From contig QLIY01000158.1 of assembly GCA_003260075.1 (NCBI GenBank), positions 127,792 through 191,791 on the forward strand: a stretch of 64,000 nucleotides of DNA. Reading direction: 5' to 3'. The position numbers were made by a program, and so were the translations under genes. This document shows positions 1 to 13,200 of the stretch, in pieces. A model generated the notes under the pieces. That model ran no database searches, was not told where the DNA came from, and saw only the letters and a list, made by a program, of their open reading frames with translations. Source of the DNA: Phallusia mammillata. Taxonomy: Eukaryota; Chordata; Ascidiacea; Phlebobranchia; Ascidiidae. How positions within the stretch are numbered: position 1 is the first letter of the stretch; each line of letters starts with the position of its first letter.

Positions 1-583
1 CAGTGGACAGTCATTGCAGTCGCCAGGTTCTTGCTTGGAAGATTTCCGTGCTGGTCCCTTCCTTGAGTGTCACGGTCGTGGAACATGCAACCAGTATGCC
101 AATGGATACAGTTTCTGGCTCGCCACTATTGGCGTCGACAATCAGTTTGCGTAAGTTTTCAATTGATGATTTTGTACGATTATGTGGGCTGTAAAGGGGC
201 AGAAAAAACAACAACATTGCAAAAAGTGTTGAAATAACACTAATTAACATAGCAGTGTTTCGTTTAGGATATATTGCAGAAATTCGACATGAAATAAAAA
301 AAATGTGTAAATGCTAAATAAGCACAGTTAATTTGATAAAACTTAAATCTCTCTCTGTAACTGGCAACTTTTTCGTTGCAGCCAACCACTTTCAGAGACA
401 CTGAAGGCTGGAACTTTACGGCAACGCATCAGTAGATGCCAGGTATGCATGCGTAACGATGATGACGCAACAGGGAGCTTTGACACAAACTCACTGAACC
501 GGCGCCGATCGGCGGACGCACGTCATCACAGTCGCTCTTCTCGTCGGCACCACGCACGGGCTGACGTCGCAAGTCAGGGTTGA
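1..583 (+). CDS. col4a: Type IV collagen alpha chain, C-terminal NC1 (C4) domain, 3' end only
   Basis: This is the end of a basement-membrane collagen IV chain. Exons are 1-150 (5' end outside the window) and 382-583, joined by a 231-bp GT-AG intron in phase 2. The first exon reads [17 protein letters not shown], then [11 protein letters not shown] and YSFWLATI, the diagnostic second half of the NC1 domain. The second exon reads [19 protein letters not shown], the conserved C-terminal cysteine motif. NC1 domains drive trimer selection and network assembly outside the cell. It has a mixture of alpha1-like (ECHGRGTC without an extra Gly) and alpha2-like ([14 protein letters not shown]) residues, so I cannot assign it to a subtype. 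Oddly, the frame continues 44 residues past CMRN in an Arg/His/Ser-rich tail before TGA at 581-583, whereas known chains stop almost at once. Family call is secure. Confidence 0.95.
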
Positions 584-2441
584 ACTTATCTTCCAGCATA
601 AAGTCACGTCTGTGGGGCCGCACAACGGACAGCAATGTGTGACAAGCTTAGGACGATTAAATTTCGCCGACACTGCGCTTTCATTTTACCCTTACAGTGC
701 TTTTTAACGTTAAGTGGCTCCTAGAAACCTGCCCAGGGTCGGGTTGCTACCTTTTGTCTATGTTTGTTTGTTATTTAAAGTGTTTTATGTGGCGAAGCGA
801 GATGACCTGCCATTAACCATTGTTTTGATGTTGTTCGTTCGTTTTAAGGGTCTTTATCCGTTACGCGTGTATTACTACAATGAATGCCAATTGCAGTTTG
901 TTAGCAGTGCATTATATTTGTTATGTGTGGTTTGTGTCATTTGCTTTCTTGCGTCCCTCACCAAGCCTTTTGTTTTGTGCATCAGCATAACGAATAACGT
1001 TTCTGCAAACTTTTTTGGGTAACGAGCTAAATGCACAGGAGAAAAATTCTATGCTACGCACTAGAACTTATACCATCTGGCGCACTTTTTGTATTTTAAA
1101 GCATTTAGTTGGTACATCTACATGTTTCTCTTTTGGCACCTTCCTTTGTGTGTTACCCTCTTCTCTCTTTCGCTTTTCTGTTTAGAATTACGTTTTTTGT
1201 TGCTAACACAAAATTAACCCGTGTAAGGTTTGCGATTTCGATAAAATAGACTGGTTGGTTGATGCAGAAGTACCAGGGTTACGGTGTTAGCATTTGTTTC
1301 TGTTAACGTCACACCGTTTCAAACAATAAATGAATAATTTTTGCCTTTCACACCAGTTTATAATTTCACATCACCATAGTGCGATCCGCTTTACCCCCTA
1401 ACATTTTTGTAGAAAATAGAACTAACCAATAACCTTGCTTCAGCTTCCTTAACTCCGTGTCCCAACATTTGCGCAGACTTAAAGTTCTTGGTCCCTTTGT
1501 TTTCAAGAAGCAGTGTTGCCTTTTATGCAATCGTCCACCCCCTCTATAACCAATCCGCATGCATGCATGTATTCTCACCACACTAACGCCTCACGCGACT
1601 AACAACCATTCGGGGCTGTTGTCATGATACAGTAAACACATCTGACCAGCCGTTTTCATCATTACGGACTTTGCAGTATTATTACGCCACGCGAGTGCAG
1701 CGATCAAAGCCTCTATGTGGTAGCCCTCTGTACAAATTCCACATTATTATTATTCTACGTATATTCCCCTACTAACCCGGCCCGGCTGCTTTTCATTGAA
1801 GTAGTAGTTGCGATTTTTTGTAGTTAATGAAATATCTTCTGCAGCATATGTGTTTTTCGCTTTGCATCAGTCTTGCTTGCTTTTGTTTTGTCTGTGGCCA
1901 ACAGTTTGGTGTGTTTAAATGTCGCCTTGAACTCTACCACTACTACACGATGCAGCATCGGAGTTTCGTAAATAAATTTTACAGTTTGAGTAATGGATTC
2001 CAATGTCTAGTAAGTGGTGATTTGAGAGAAGAGCTACGATATTTTTAGGATAATAAGAGGAAATTTAGGACAATATATTTTACAAACAATCACAAACTGT
2101 TTTTCACGAAAGTTAAGTGTATGAAAGCAACTAATACTGAAGACAAATTTATGTACAGAACTTCTTTTCCTTGACTCTATCTGGGTGGCATTGATTTACA
2201 ACTCTTTTGATTATTGGGTCCCGCTTTCATTAATTGATCTGCCTAATTGCCCTCCATAAGAGACAAGCGCCATGGATAACGAGATTAACTTATTCCTTTG
2301 AGGATTCCATAAAGGCAATCGATCGTTCGATCGTAAAACTTTCATGTTTTTATTTCGAAGCTTCTAACACACTTGGCAGCTTTAAAATCAGTAGTCTTTA
2401 GTGAATTCAAAACCTGTGAGCCGAATAAAAACTTTGGAAAT
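584..2441. other. Collagen IV 3' UTR and spacer before the anosmin gene
   Basis: No credible coding exon was found. An AATAAA at 1325-1330 on the plus strand is a plausible collagen polyadenylation signal, giving a 3' UTR of about 750 bases. The remaining 1.1 kb should hold the promoter and 5' UTR of the downstream anosmin gene. No motif there was convincing enough to name. Confidence 0.5.
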
Positions 2442-5400
2442 ATGTTTATCGGTAGATGGTTCTTATTTATTGCAATTGGATTTGCAACACTTGTAGTTTC
2501 CAACTGTATGAAAAACGCGGATCATCTCATTTTGCAAGGAACCAGATGTATTTCTCGGTAAATTTATTTGTAAAAATATATTTGAAATTGATTCAGTTTA
2601 ATGAACAGAATAATAATTAGTTTTTTCTCTAGTTGTCTGCAAAACTACGCTGACGAAATATCTGCAGTAAGTTTGCATTCTAACAACTCAACTAAGGTAA
2701 AAGAACATAGGCTACGTTTGTTTTTGTGTCAATCCTAATCATATTTTTTGTGTGCAGTTGAACTCGTACAGATCTTGCGTTTTTGCATCTTCGTCTAAGT
2801 GTGCTTCCTGTATACAACCCTGTACGCGCCATTTCGGAACACTACCGATGTGCATGCAGTATTGTGATGGGAACTTAGAGTGTATGTACAGGTGACAAAC
2901 AATACGATTTAAAAAAAGATTTTCTGGGCAGCAATTGGCTTTAAAATAGTTTTATCGTCAAGTACTGAACAAAAAAATATAACGCATCGATAAAATTGAA
3001 TATTTTTCAGTTGCCACATTATAAGACTTTTCCCTTTCAGTTGCGCATATTTTAATGACATAAGCAGGATGAAAATGGGTTACTGTTCTGCTCCTGCTGT
3101 GATAATGCCAGCAGATACTTTGGTGTCACAATCGTTTGGACACGAAAATACGTCGATTGGTCAATCCTCGTGCACTTCATCATGTGGAGGGGATTACGAT
3201 TGCAAAAGCAATAGAAAAGTTAGTAACTTATGTTATTTGCCATATGTCGTCCGAATATATGTATTTTTGTTTTTTAAGTGTTGTGTGATGGACTGTCAGC
3301 AAACCTGTCAACGACCAATGGTAAGAAAATCGTGGCTCCCAAAGAGATTGGAACGAGACTGCGTTCGAATACGAGAACGGCCCGACCAGCAGACAGCTGT
3401 TTTGTATTGGCATCAAAAAAATGCACACGTACGATCTGTTTGCAGTGTTAACATGCGCTAAAAATAAAAATAAAATAGTTGTAAAATAATGACAGATTTA
3501 TCCACCATGGACAATGTTTTTGGTTCAACAACAATCGCAGTTGTCGAAAGGAATCCCTGAACGGTTTAGAAAATGGCAAACAATTATTCAGGTACATATA
3601 GAAAATCATGTTTTTCTTGTGTTTGTTTTTGATTACAAATTACAACACCTCTAGCAATAGAAACCCGGTAGGTACAATCCGGTCGGTACAACTGTTGGCA
3701 CTAATATAACTTGTGTGTACATGCTGATAATTTCTACTCATGCACTAAAATACTCGTGGCCCGAAGTTTTATTTCCATTTTGCAGACTGCAGACAAGAGG
3801 TTGACTCTTGTCCATCTACGTCGTGGGTATTGGTACAAATTTCGTGTCGCAGCAGTCAACGTTAACGGCACCAAAGGCTTTTCGGTCCTCCAACAACCAT
3901 TCAAACTGTCAGCGGGCAAGTGCTGCATTCAATTACAGTTACACCGACGAATCGTGCACTTTGCTTTCAAACGGTTGGAATCAAAGCGCGGTTTGATTTA
4001 AAAACTAAGAGGGTCAAGAAAAATTAGCTACAAAAGTTTTGACGGCGTCCTTCTTTGTAACGCTGTACGGTAACATTGGATCATTACAGATAGCAGAACA
4101 TTTGTTTGACAAAAATAAGTTGGACACTCTTTTTAAATGCTTTATTACAACTGCATGTAATAAAATTTATTGTGCCTTCCAGCACCTCGTCGACCTCCTG
4201 GGCCCAGTGATCTTGAACAAGTAAGCATTCGGATTTTAAGTGGTGCAAAATATAATCTGCAACTTCGATGGAAACTACCTAATTACGCGGACAGCGATTT
4301 GCCTATCAGAGGTAATATGTGCAAAGTTATAGCTTTTATATGTATGTAGTTCCGGTGATAGACGATTATACATTCGCCAAGGCTTGTGTTTTCATATCAT
4401 TACATGAAGACTTTTTCAAAAGTCAGTCGCAGGTGACGTAAAAGTGGGTTAAACTTCGCCCTTGGACACATATTTCAGTGGAAGTATTTGCTTGATTGGC
4501 GTTGCACCAGTTTCAACAACGATCTATCACTAACCTCATTCATTCGTAAATGTCAACCGTGACGCTCAGAAATTCCTGCATGATCCGTCGACGCAAGTTA
4601 TTCTATTCATTTTCGCTGCTTGTAAGGCAGCAGATGCGCCGTGATCGCCGCCAAGCAGGAAGTCAATGTCCAACACTTAACGATTACCTGTCTGAGTGAT
4701 TTTCTTCATTCAGCCCACACAGCAGGGGTTGCTCAGCATCATTTAAACTTTAAGTTAGAAAAAAATGACAGTCGTACACATTCGATATGCATTTATTATT
4801 CATTAAAAAACTCGGCTTCTTTCAAGTTGCAAAAGTTTTTAAGCTGAGAAATTTCTAATCCAGCACAGCTTTTTAAGCTAATGGAGATTTATTTTAATAT
4901 ATGCGGGAAATAACAGTTCAGCAAATTTTGTTGAGCGTTCGTGCTATTCGACGTTTGTCACGGATTGAAATCCAAGCATACCATCATTCTACAAGCTTAG
5001 ATAAGCAAGCCGTTGTGAAATTTTTACAGGATTTCATGTGACGTGGCATCAGATTGGCAAAAACGGAAACCACATTCGTCACTCAGTAAAGAGAAGTTTC
5101 TACAAAATTGCTCCAAAAATGCGAATGTACAAGAGCACTCAATGGACTTTGTGGATTAAGAAATTGCGACTTTTTGCCCGTTACAGCGTCTCTGTAGTGG
5201 CATCTAGCGGCTGGAATAATGGCACCTTGTTTAGCACTGCAACAGTCATAACAGGTACGAACGTTTATTAAGTATGGGAACAAAGCAAAAATAAAAATGA
5301 TCTGTTTTAGTGACATTTCCACATTTAAGACCAAGTGAAGAAATTATCAACTTGAAAATAGAAACGCCGTTTGTTATTCGCGAAAACGTGGTTGATGTAA

Positions 5401-7429
5401 ATGTTTCCTGGCATTTCAGATTCACAGGTAACCTTTTTTATATTGACAAGGTTTATTTCAGCAGTGATATTTGAAAAAAGGTGCAACCATATTATGGAAT
5501 TGCCCCTGTAACTCAACTGAACGCTGAAAGTCATACAACTTACTTGTGTAGAGGCGCCGGAGAGCATAGTCCGATTTATGGTCGAGTGGGAGCGTCGGTC
5601 GTGTCTGGATGGCTCAGTTGCTAAGACTACAGAGCAAGACCTCACAAGTGTAAGTGGATTTACTTAGAAATACCCACTGAAATACCCAATATATCACGGT
5701 ATAAAGCAATTAATCTCGCGCAAGCTTTTTAACGTAGTTACAAGCGACAATCCCATTACGCTCGTGTTTGTTTTTCATTTCAAATTTGTATTTGTTAGGT
5801 TTGTTTAATTTTTGTCTCAAATGGACAGGTAACGTCTGAAAGCGTAATGCTCACAATAAGTCTGACTTGACCTCAATGTAGTTCAACCCTTCGTTGTCCA
5901 TGGCATTCAAGCTTATTATATGTGTTAAAAGATGAGCTGTTAAGTGATTGGTGTGATAAACTTTCTTTCCAAATAGTCATAAACCAGTGATATCATGGTC
6001 AAACGTTTTTCAATATAATATATCTTATGATTGCACAGAACACACAGAGCAAAATGTATTCATGGTTTTCGTAACTTATGTGAAACAGGTTCGCTATATG
6101 TATTATATTTGTTTCGTAACGCACCTTTTGTCCACAGAATGTTCGATTTTTGTTGAGTGATCTGCAAATGGGATGTAGTTATAAAATATCGGTGGAAGCT
6201 TGGTATGGTTCACTGCGCAACCAATGGTCTGGAAGATCTATTCTGTCATTTGCTACTCCAACTTGTGGCGTACTCGAGCCAATACTCGCTATAACACAAA
6301 ATGACTCCTGTCAAATAGGTGGGTAAATGATATGTCGTGTGCAATCTTTTTGTTTGAAAGAAAATTCTTGGTAGAGCTACTGTCAGCCGCACCTTTAGCT
6401 AAATTTTGACAGGTGGCGCAAAGAGCTAAATATCATTATCACTTGAGTAGCTAAAATAGGTTGAAAAGTAAGTTTTTAAAAAAAGTGCATTAGAAACAAA
6501 GTTTTCAAGTTTTATTAATTTTTAATAATTTTACCTTACTCCAACCCAAATAGCCCTACCCGTCAGCATTTTAGACATATTTCGTTTTAAATAGGAGTTC
6601 GTGCTGTTTGCGCCACCTACACCTCTCAAAGGTTTGCTAAATATGCGGCTTTTTCTAACTTACGTAATGCCGCGATGCTCGGGAGACCAGCTTAGCGATT
6701 TGGTATCACGCTTCATACAGGCCTAGTGTACTTTTTAACGCGTGCGTCATGTTACTTTCAACCGGACAAGGAAGTAAATGAATTATGGCCAGTTTTATAA
6801 CATACCATATTTGTGGTTGCAAAACTTAATACTATTCTTTTGCTCCAGGAAAAGTTTCAAGCAAACCTCGGAAAGTTGGACAAACTCAACTCAAGTCCTC
6901 ATCGTCAACTTTATTAAGTTGGAAGAATCCCGAGTTTGCCGAGATTGCTACTAATCAACAACTACTGGGGTATTTTGTTTATTACACCTTAGGAAAAGAG
7001 GAAACAAACATTACTTGGACAACTATTCCCGTCAAAGTAAGAATGTGTTGCTGTTATTTAAACAAGGAATTTTTTTTCTCTGGCATTTTTGTTTTGACAA
7101 TCAGAACAAAACTGATGATGATTTAAGCGTTAGAACCTCCCCCCCAAAAAAAACTACCCGTACCCGTAAGACATATTTTAAACAGGGATAATAAATATCA
7201 GGTGCATCACTAAATTTAGTGAACGGTGAAGAGTTTGATAAGTTTTTGCAAATAACTTCGGCCACATAAATTATTGTCAAAATCCGTTCTAACCACCTAT
7301 ACGATTTTTTAGGCCGTACCGTACTGGAAAATATCAGATGTTGAGGAAAGTTCAAATTACTTTGCGCACATACTTCCTGTGTTTGCAGATCGAAGAAACG
7401 GATCAGAGTCCATTATACAATTTCCTTAG
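2442..7429 (+). CDS. anos1: Anosmin-1 homologue (Cys-rich, WAP and four fibronectin III domains)
   Basis: Exons: 2442-2557, 2633-2696, 2758-2891, 3041-3218, 3279-3428, 3496-3591, 3786-3915, 4183-4311, 5030-5254, 5311-5427, 5552-5649, 6138-6318, 6849-7036, 7313-7429. All phases join, giving about 640 aa (human about 680). Residues 1-22 are a signal peptide starting MFIGRWFLFIAIGF. A Cys-rich region follows (GTRCISRCLQN, KCASCIQPC), then a WAP domain at about 116-174 with all eight cysteines in order, ending CCVMDCQQTCQRP. Four fibronectin III domains fill the rest; the first contains WYKFRVAAVNVNGTKGF, nearly identical to vertebrate anosmin. Anosmin is a secreted matrix glycoprotein that binds heparan sulfate and modulates FGF-receptor signalling in neuron migration. 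The exon 2 end is a choice between two donors (2666 or 2696). Intron 7 needs a GC donor (see findings). Confidence 0.93.
6385..6650. mobile_element. Small terminal-inverted-repeat element (MITE-like) in an anosmin intron
   Basis: The two ends form an imperfect inverted repeat of about 40 bases. The left arm (6385-6423) starts AGCCGCA and ends AGGTGGCGCAAA; the right arm (6607-6650) is its approximate reverse complement, starting TTTGCGCCACCT and ending TGCGGCT. The 266-bp unit carries no open frame, as expected for a non-autonomous element. I could not define a target-site duplication, so its class is unknown; a structured intronic palindrome is the alternative. Confidence 0.5.
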
Positions 7430-10270
7430 AAACATCAGCATATTTATTGTGTTGTTTATTTTGTAACCTGGCATGAGCATGACACACAGTCACTATTTTG
7501 TTTTCGATATTATAATAAACTTCTGTCAAGTGATGGAATATTAACAACGGTCTTAGAAAGTAATAAGAAACTGATAATAGGCATTTGTGTTTTTGTTTCC
7601 TTTTCCTGCTAAAAAGTTTACATATAATCAAACATTGATCTGTTTCATGAAACGAACTGTCAAAATGGCCATGGTACTTTAGCATTAGCTATCTGTACAA
7701 ATCACGGAAGTTAATCATTTCTTGTAATAGTAATGTAATGGTAACAGTATTGGTATGTGCGAAACAAAACAAGAATTACCCAACACAATTACAATGATTC
7801 AAAACGTGTCCAATAAAAAGAATAGAATAATGTTTAACTTTAAAAGTGTTAATTGTTCACAAATTAGAAATTACAAGCTAGCATGGAAAAATTAGAACCA
7901 AACGTCTTCTCATAAAACATCCGACAGAGATAAACTTGTAAAACTTTAAACAGTAACGTACACAATGGAAACAGGAAGTTAAAACCGGGTAAAGATTAAA
8001 AATCCTGCCTTAAAACGTTAAAAGCCCTTAAAATCGAAGAAGAACAAATGACTTAAATTCTAGACTCACATCGTTGAACGATTTATGTCCAGATATTGCT
8101 ACTGTACAAGGGTGCAATCACAAGTTTGCAACAATTAGCTAAGTTTGTCGTCTTTCAGACCCTCAGTGTGGGGGATCGCGCGAAGCAATAGGAAACACGG
8201 ACGTGCTTCAACTAAGTTTTGCGGAGCTCTACGTTATCGTGCTACACGACTAGGCCGTGTTTAAGCATGATTTTGTAGCGCGCAGAAATGATGGGAGTGC
8301 AGAGTTACTCAACTACATTGATTCGGTGCGTAAATTACAGGACCATCTTAAAGTTTAATTAAAAACGAAAAAACCTTTGACGAAGGTATTAACAAGACTT
8401 ATTTTTTCCGAAAAAATACGTTTAGTGGTTCGGTATTTCGTCGCTGAAGATGGTCCTGCTGTAGGGTTGGACAAACCTAATAAACGAATTTTGCTACTGG
8501 TATCCAAACAGGGGAAAGAAGAAACTTCGCCGGTAGCGACAAAACATTGTACGCGGGTTAGGAAAATACAAACACCAATTCTGCATTTATGTACAAATGA
8601 GCCGAGCCGTTAAAACGGGCAAAGGCGTGAGAGCAACATGGCGGTGATTAGGAATATACGCTGGTTGTTTTTGATATTAAACGAGCCTACATGTAAGGCA
8701 CGACGGGGTAAGCTTTCGGGCAGCAGCGTGCGGAGATACTTGGTATCTCGAGCGAAAAGCGAATGACCGTATGCGGGGGCATCCGACTAAAAACCATGAA
8801 ACGGGCACTAAACTGGGACAAGTTTTTTTCATATTTTACAGTATCATGCGACAACAGACGTTGGACCAGCACGTCGTAGGCGCACCAAACGTTGAAAATT
8901 AGATTTAGTGTTGCACTTTTACTGGATTTGTTAGCGTGGAAAAAAAAACGGTATGGTTACTTCCACAATGGAATCAAGCGAAAATAAATAAGGATTCCGC
9001 GAGTATTGCTGCTGCAGCTGCTGCCTAGGGCGCTATGTGCTGGCGATATAACACTGGCGAACAAATATTCGACAAGACTGGTTTGTTTGTTGCCACGGGG
9101 AACGCGGAAAATGTCAACGCAACTATTGTGATATAATGCACTAAGTCCATGCCCCAAACGCTAGGGCTGCAAAATTTAAAATCCTGCAAACAATGCGAAA
9201 AGTAACGAAAACACAAGATACTGTCATATACACCATAATAAAAGAAACCATCGCACAAGGTACTATTAGAGCCGTAAGATTGTACATTATTATATAGGTC
9301 TGAAATATTAACCAGATTAAACGTAGGTTGTTCACTACGTTCAAATAAACAGGAGCACATAACCTTGCAGGCACAATGCAAATTCAGGATGTCGTAACGC
9401 CTAGCCGAAAAGAAAAAAAAGAAAACATGAAGTCATGGAACCAAAAGCGCCAAAAACAAGGACTTGATCAATGAACATTTTAAAATCATGGAACTTTGCG
9501 AGTTGACGTTCGGTCTTCCGAGCCGCCATTGAAGAGCTGTTGGATTACGTATCAGTAAGGCGGTGGAACATCACGATCGCATATAAGCGGTCACACGAAA
9601 CAAATCAGGATATATACAAGTTATGGAACTGCACACAGGCCGATACTAACTACACAAGGCCGCTGTACACAACAGAATAGGGGTCACAGTACAAAGAGTA
9701 TAAGCGAAGATAAAGAAAGTGGTTATACCTCAACGCTAACACGATAAAATGTTTTTCGTTAAAATAGCGTGGACATAAACTCGGTAAAACACGATGTGTA
9801 TAGGTAACCTAGAAAAACGCAGCAAACTGTGCGTTTTTGGCCTCATGGACCTCAGAAATGCAGATACAGCAAAATGCTAAACATGCCCGCTGGGGCTAAA
9901 GGTTTGAATTCGCCACAAGGAGCGGCTGAATGAATGTAACGTTAACCGTCGCTTTATCTGATGCAGACAGTGTCGTTATCACAAAACCAAAAATAGCACA
10001 CTGGATTGTTTGGAATAGAAACTGGACACGAAAATGGGCACCCGGTGAAGGTCAGAAAATTTGCGGTGGCTTTGCACTTCCAATGCTTTCACATGAATCA
10101 AAAACACACAACACAGAAGATACTTAGAAGGCCTGTGTTTGATATATTCAGCTACATAGTGCAACAAACAGTGGCTAAATCGCCAGATGAGAAAGGAACT
10201 TAAACACGGCTTCAATCATGCGCGGAAAATCAAACAAAAACAACTTGGAACTCGTATCAGGTCGGTCATT
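7430..10270. other. Convergent intergenic region between anosmin (+) and MBNL (-)
   Basis: Both flanking genes end here. An AATAAA at 7514-7519 lies 85 bases after the anosmin stop and is its likely polyadenylation signal. The rest should be the MBNL 3' UTR plus spacer. TTTATT at 7443-7448 would be an AATAAA for MBNL, but that implies a 2.8-kb 3' UTR, so it is only a possibility. The open frames seen here are short and lack splice-site or codon support. Confidence 0.5.
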
Positions 10271-13200
10271 TCAGACGCCTTGAGCGTCGGTGAGTGTTGA
10301 AGGATAGGAGTGTTGAATCGTTGGAAGAATTCCACCAGAAAGCATCAGACCGGGATGGCCGAGACCGTTGATAGATGACGCGCTGGTGTCAAGCGGGGCA
10401 AATGCAGCTAAGGGTTGAGCGTCGAGAAGTGAACCGTCAGACGGGGAAGAAGGTGAGCCTGGCAAGTGATAAAACTTGCATTGGAGTCGTGCACAGCGAC
10501 CTGCGGGGCATAATTGAATATTACACGTTTAACACAGCTGTATACAAAGTAATAGTTTCACAGGAAAAACATTTTGTCAATATAACTCACCTTGCAAAGC
10601 GTTGCGGCACACCGTTACTTTGTCGTCTTTTATTTCAACATAATCTGAAAAACGTGGAAACAATTAACAATCGGCAGTTTCGTATGTCAATGGCTTTGTT
10701 TCAGCCAAAAATCAGCGCTATAAAAAATGTGGAGCAAAATGTGCGTTGTCGTATTTCAACCTGTGGAGGAAAGTTTTGTGATTGTTTTTTTAAAATCACC
10801 AATTTCAAACATTGCTCGCAAACGCAATTCGCATTCGCGCCGTGCATAGAATTACAAAGAGCACACGAATTACTGAAGAACGATAGTAAAACCTGCAATG
10901 ATAGAATGTAGTAAATGTTTTAACACAGATGATCGCAATGACAGACGCAAATTATGAGTGCATGAATTTCACAATAACAACATAAACAGACCAGCAGGGT
11001 ATGTTTGCTTTATGATTTTTGATGCTTTATGTTAAATAGTAGCCACCTGGTGGACAATTCTGCACCATGAATTGTCAAAAAACATACGCCACTGCTGAGA
11101 TTGCTTATTGCGCTGATCATGCGCACAACACGCGTACGTCACACCACAACCACACGCCTAATTAAGAAATGCGCAATTAGAAAACACTGTTTGTGCCAAT
11201 GCCGTCGGTGGTTTATGTCGCACACAGTTGGCCGCTTGCATTCGATGGCAGCTGTACCTTCCCGCACATGCACGAAGCGGCAGTACGGCCGCACGCATTT
11301 CCCCGATTGAAAATCTCTGCAAACAGTCATCGTGGTGAGGCCACTGGAAGTCTGGTGTTGTTGCTGTTGTTGAGATGGTTGCTGGGACGACGAGGCTGTT
11401 TTCACCGAGAATTCGGAGCAAAACTATACGGATGCGGGCAAAACATGGAAAGCGTTGAAGCGTGAGTGTTGGGTTAGTCGGTTAAGTGCCGGCAAGCAAA
11501 AGTTGGAATCAAGAATACAGCAAACAGTGCAGCTTTTACGATTTAGATTGCAATCCCTTATACATGACGATATTTCAACGAGACGGAGAGAAAAACAAAC
11601 CATGTCTATCATACGAAAAAACGTCAAGTTGGGCGCAGATATTATCATTGAAGGTGAAAAGAAACAAAGTTTTAAATGTTTCGGATTGTACAAACTGCAC
11701 TGTTTGAGTAACATGTACAAACAAGAAACATGATTAAATTTAACAACGAAAAAAACAAACAAGCATTGATAAAACAAGACACAACCACAAAAAACAACAC
11801 AAACACAGTACAGAAACCATTATTTTAATTAAAAATAAAAATTAATATACCTGGCTGCTCTGTCCATTAAGGAAAGCATAAGAAGTTGCGGAGGCGCTGG
11901 GGGTGCTTGCACTTGTGGAAGGAAGGTTAAAAGCGGCGAGCTGGGCGCTTTGCGCGGCGGCTGCTGCACTTCCTGGACCAAGTGTTCCTCCTGTATTGCC
12001 ATAAAGCTGAAGCATGGGAACGCCGGCAGCTAAAAATCGAACTTAGCAAATTAGAAAACTGATTGTAGTGGTATGGCACAACTACACTCTGTAATTCCCA
12101 CTGTCACAATTTTTCTTTTTTTTTGTCGAAAACTTTATTGCAAGCTATGAAAAAAACTAGAAAGTGGCTTTCTAATATACTTCCATAATATATATTTTAC
12201 GTATATCATATTTACCAATTTACTATACACATAATTTGATCTACACATATGATTGTTTGTGCAAGCAAAAACGAATGGGTCCCCACAAACGGTAAACAAA
12301 TGTTCCGGTTATGCTTAGATTCTAAGAAAATCTGCACTTTTTGCTATTTTTTGCCATTGCATATCAACTACTCAAGCAAGCTTGTGTATAAAATGTATCA
12401 ATCGACTACACCGTATCCCATCGCAGGTTATAAACGACAAAATCTTTATCGGGTGAAAACAAAGCGCAAAACACACAAAAAAAATTCCGCAATTTCACGG
12501 TTTCGTTTCCGTCAGCGTAATCACTATCTCCATGGGGGGGGGGGGCGAAACAAAAGCGAAGCTATCACTGTGCGTATTACCCGCTGTGCATTGAGCTGTA
12601 AATCAGTGAATAACTCCACTGGGACCAGAGTGATATAGTGTTAAACTCCATCAGAAGATTTAGTGAACGTTTTAACACAAATTTGGGGGTGTAGACCTAC
12701 GGATAACCACTTGATAGATTTGGCTGATATTTTAAATAACAAACGAGTAACCCAATGTTAAACATTTCAGCACACTAGGGCTTGTATTTCTGGCCTAAAA
12801 CTAAAACCGATCATTTTGGGGTTTTAGGGGTGAATCCAATAAAAAGTTGGAAAATTCTTTAGAATACCTTACACTGCCCCAACCAACACAGCATGAAACC
12901 CCTAGATTATGTACTTTACTCAGTAAAGCCGATTTAAAAATTTACGTTTTGGGAGGCTGTGGGTGAACCACTGGGTCATTTGGAGTCAAACTTCAGGAGG
13001 ATTAAATTTGGATCAATTGCTAACATTTGTGTAAATTTATAGCACTCTTTCTGGACCAAACGAGCGTTACAATCCAGTGTTTAAAAAAATATGTTTTGGG
13101 GGCCTGTGGGTGAACCGCTGGGTCAATCGGGGTTAAACTTCAGGAGGATCAAATTCCGATTAATAACTAACATCTGTCCAAATTTGAAGCACTCTTTCTT

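Noticed and set aside
10375-10911. Plus-strand open frame of 178 codons
   Set aside because: It is antisense to the last MBNL exon and runs on into the intron. There is no domain or splice support, and the minus-strand exon fully explains the GC-rich part.
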